A program made the position numbers and the translations under genes. Below the pieces are notes generated by a model, which saw only the letters and a list, made by a program, of their open reading frames with translations, did no database searches and had not been told where the DNA came from. Below are positions 61,601 through 62,447 of a stretch of DNA of 62,447 nt, in pieces; position 1 is the stretch's first letter, and each line of letters starts with the position of its first letter. Source of the stretch: Phycisphaerae bacterium (GTDB lineage Bacteria; Planctomycetota; Phycisphaerae; UBA1845); NCBI GenBank assembly GCA_029260115.1, contig JAJDDW010000072.1:1-62447 (forward strand). The letters are read 5' to 3'.

Positions 61601-62447
61601 ATGGACATGACGTACATTCCATCTATAAAATCAATAAGTACTTGGCGATAAGAAGCATTGTTAAACTGATTGCCAGCCGCCGCATCGTCGGGAGTCACGT
61701 AGCACGCCTCGACAAAATATTTCGCCCCAACATTTAGCGCCGGATCCAGATCGTCATTATTCACCTGCAATCTGCGTCCGATGACAGGCGCAGCTGGTGG
61801 GGCCTGGAAAGGAAAAGGAAACGAAGCCGTAAACCCATTAACATCGCTCCGGGGACCAAGATTAGCGACATTGCCATTTAAGTCTGCGGAATAAGGATCG
61901 GAACACCCAACCCCCAACGAAGCCCCTGTAAGATCGCTGGTGCATCCGCCGGGACCGCTGCAAAATTCACTAGACTGAGCGAAAAATCCATGCTTCAGCC
62001 AACTCATCCCGATCTGTTCAAATGAGTTATTACGCAAGCGATATAAATTTTGGGCAATCACCGGATGTTGATTGGTGTTCGCCTCCCAGCCGATCGGTTG
62101 ATCGCCAACGTTACAAGCCCGCGTCCCTACTGAAAATGCAGAAATATTACCTGAATTCCCATAGCTCTGTACTTCATACAAGTCGCCAACAATGACATCA
62201 GCCCCACCCGCTCCAACTGATGCGAATGATGTGTCGCTGCTGATCGTTTTATCTTCTTTCGTTTGGCGTAAGCGATCAGCCTCTGGTTGAATCGCGGCGT
62301 TAGGTCGTAGCATAATTGTGGTGGCCTGTACATGTACACGACCGATCGATTGATCGGCCATGACCGGCAGTTGCAGTTGGAGCAAGATTTCCGGGGAGAA
62401 ATATAGCTGGGCGTCTAGGAAAAATGAGTCAAGCTCGCGAGAAAATT
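58681..62447 (-). CDS. Giant exported multidomain protein with cytochrome-c-like module, 5' end outside window
   Basis: The frame is open to the window edge, so at least 1,255 residues are present and the N-terminus is missing. Modules (numbered from codon 62385): a beta-rich start; Asp-rich thrombospondin-type-3-like calcium repeats (about 430-560, for example DSDLDGIVDSCDVCNGGDDA); a jelly-roll/MAM-like domain (about 570-735, VTLTYAYWIGSSDVLSADSL); Cys-rich repeats (SDCVDGNVCTDDLC). A haem-binding CINCH sits in a cytochrome-c-like domain near 867 (VWGSLCINCHGPDGSGGFGP), and dockerin-like motifs near 1095-1165 (NIVNAADITAVVLAF, GIINASDILLVVSAF). Two C-terminal Cys/Asp repeats (PGQCGCGNPDTDRDEDGTAD) close it. 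A surface protein of Phycisphaerae type; haem binding is inferred from CxxCH. Confidence 0.85.
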   Translation of the reverse strand, partial: FSRELDSFFLDAQLYFSPEILLQLQLPVMADQSIGRVHVQATTIMLRPNAAIQPEADRLRQTKEDKTISSDTSFASVGAGGADVIVGDLYEVQSYGNSGNISAFSVGTRACNVGDQPIGWEANTNQHPVIAQNLYRLRNNSFEQIGMSWLKHGFFAQSSEFCSGPGGCTSDLTGASLGVGCSDPYSADLNGNVANLGPRSDVNGFTASFPFPFQAPPAAPVIGRRLQVNNDDLDPALNVGAKYFVEACYVTPDDAAAGNQFNNASYRQVLIDFIDGMYVMSISPDFSTFVPEPAILSWQKEDANVVTTGVQLPNGERFVVAVNVTALGGSMWRYNYAVFNLNSDRSVGMLSVPIFTNADVLNTTFHDVDYHSGEIYDGTDWSAIVANNKITWSTETFGVNPNANAIRWGTMYSFSFEINAAPVTTTLTLGMFKPGVPDSLSFSILGPPNDPPDCNLNGILDACDINCGLLGGKCDIAGCGLSTDCADNGIPDECEVDSDLDGIVDSCDVCNGGDDAIDADLDTVPDFCDECPGFDDRLDVDVDTVPDDCDNCPNDLNPNQLDDDMDGIGNRCDPDFCTPVVLDEHFLVDPSWSTSVNAATGGFWDWGFPAGDGTRRDPTDDFDGGNGCYLTENNIDSGDRDVDNGTVILTSPSYELAQGNVTLTYAYWIGSSDVLSADSLTVQISQDQGVNWVTVALYTNDANVWQTDTIDVSALFPYALSISVRFLATDAGSPSVMEAAVDAVSITIECLLDCLFDSDCVDGNVCTDDLCINNICTNLNNTSFCNDFDACTTGDVCGDGLCVGGNPPPCLGAECTDCDGNGFRDDCEGLPDCNLDGIPDQCQFADCNNNTINDVCDIASGTSLDCDGGPIGSPQDGAIVWGSLCINCHGPDGSGGFGPDIRDYSREILWLNLLSPTTHNGGAHPEYTDQDYADLQAFLSTTGSRGRPDRVPDECQSVSDCDGDGTSDGCALANQSQQDVNFDGVPDVCMQVGAPIASGAAKNRYISFMVGEPSNLDPTNAVQALRLTSPSKPGVVKWVDTPDLTSIARLSCVPVYRDWGLLPIHIGDADIEPNRTYFLQGIANGMDPNLEFQYSQPTSLVTTQLWGDVAGQVGQFGWTPPNNIVNAADITAVVLAFRQVSNAPALIWADLHGTSPNGIINASDILLVVSAFQLYAYPFADAGIICTDLCPNDMAKIDPGQCGCGNPDTDRDEDGTADCIDLCPDDPFKIAPGDCGCGIADVDINNNQVSDCLE

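Noticed and set aside
1..62447. CRISPR arrays
   Set aside because: No series of regularly spaced identical 25-40-base repeats was seen, and no cas gene is present.

Overview
The window looks like a chromosome segment of a planctomycete, most likely of the class Phycisphaerae. The flanks carry large exported proteins with dockerin-like and thrombospondin-type-3-like calcium repeats and short Cys-rich modules (D-C-N-x-N-G-I patterns) that are typical of that group. They also carry ordinary housekeeping genes: ilvC, carA, mgtE, a class V aminotransferase and a YdeP-type molybdopterin oxidoreductase. No identification was possible beyond family-level reading of the sequence.

Layout. 1-5.5 kb (minus strand): a membrane protein cut by the window edge, a secreted ComEC-like metallo-beta-lactamase-fold protein, a membrane-anchored protein and a secreted CARDB/dockerin-like protein. 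6.6-13.2 kb: a SIR2-HerA pair (known anti-phage architecture), a polytopic M48-type protease and two unknown genes. 13.4-22.1 kb: a plus-strand cassette ending in an excisionase-like gene, a tyrosine recombinase and a strong terminator. It carries a HerA/VirD4-like ATPase, a PD-(D/E)XK-like protein, a GrpE-like protein, a short Hsp70, a vWA protein and several small membrane proteins. 22.8-30.5 kb: a nucleotide-metabolism island with an active-looking ThyA-family enzyme, two membrane-anchored dCTP-deaminase/dUTPase-fold proteins, a thymidylate-kinase/HMUDK-like fusion, a second ThyA-superfamily gene with a partial tandem copy, and a ThyA pseudogene. This island is headed by an ImmA/IrrE peptidase, an XRE repressor and an acyl-carrier-like protein behind a clear promoter with an overlapping palindrome. 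30.7-32.6 kb: an ISL3-type insertion sequence with 43-bp perfect inverted repeats. 32.6-36.9 kb: a group II intron remnant, a nucleoside-deoxyribosyltransferase-like gene, a uracil-permease-type transporter, a membrane protein and a decayed transposase. 36.9-43.6 kb: a giant E2-E1-JAB-patatin fusion with a metallo-beta-lactamase-fold partner, divergent from an ECF sigma / small protein / ImmA operon, with a 17-bp inverted repeat between them. 44.06-44.13 kb: tRNA-Val(GAC), after which ordinary host genes resume up to the window end.

The stretch between about 6.6 and 43.6 kb is therefore an accessory or defence-type island. Three parts deserve most attention. First, the thymine-nucleotide island combines the gene types of phage thymine hypermodification (ThyA-like hydroxymethylase, nucleotide kinase, 5-hmdU-kinase-type helical domain) with membrane-tethered nucleotide-binding proteins and a protease/repressor switch. 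Second, the integrase-linked Hsp70-GrpE-vWA-ATPase cassette matches no system I can name. Third, the ubiquitin-conjugation-like protein fuses E2, E1, JAB and a phospholipase in one chain, without a CD-NTase or a ubiquitin-like partner nearby.

All functions are inferred from sequence motifs and gene order; no database search was run. Start codons were chosen by ribosome-binding-site quality where possible.
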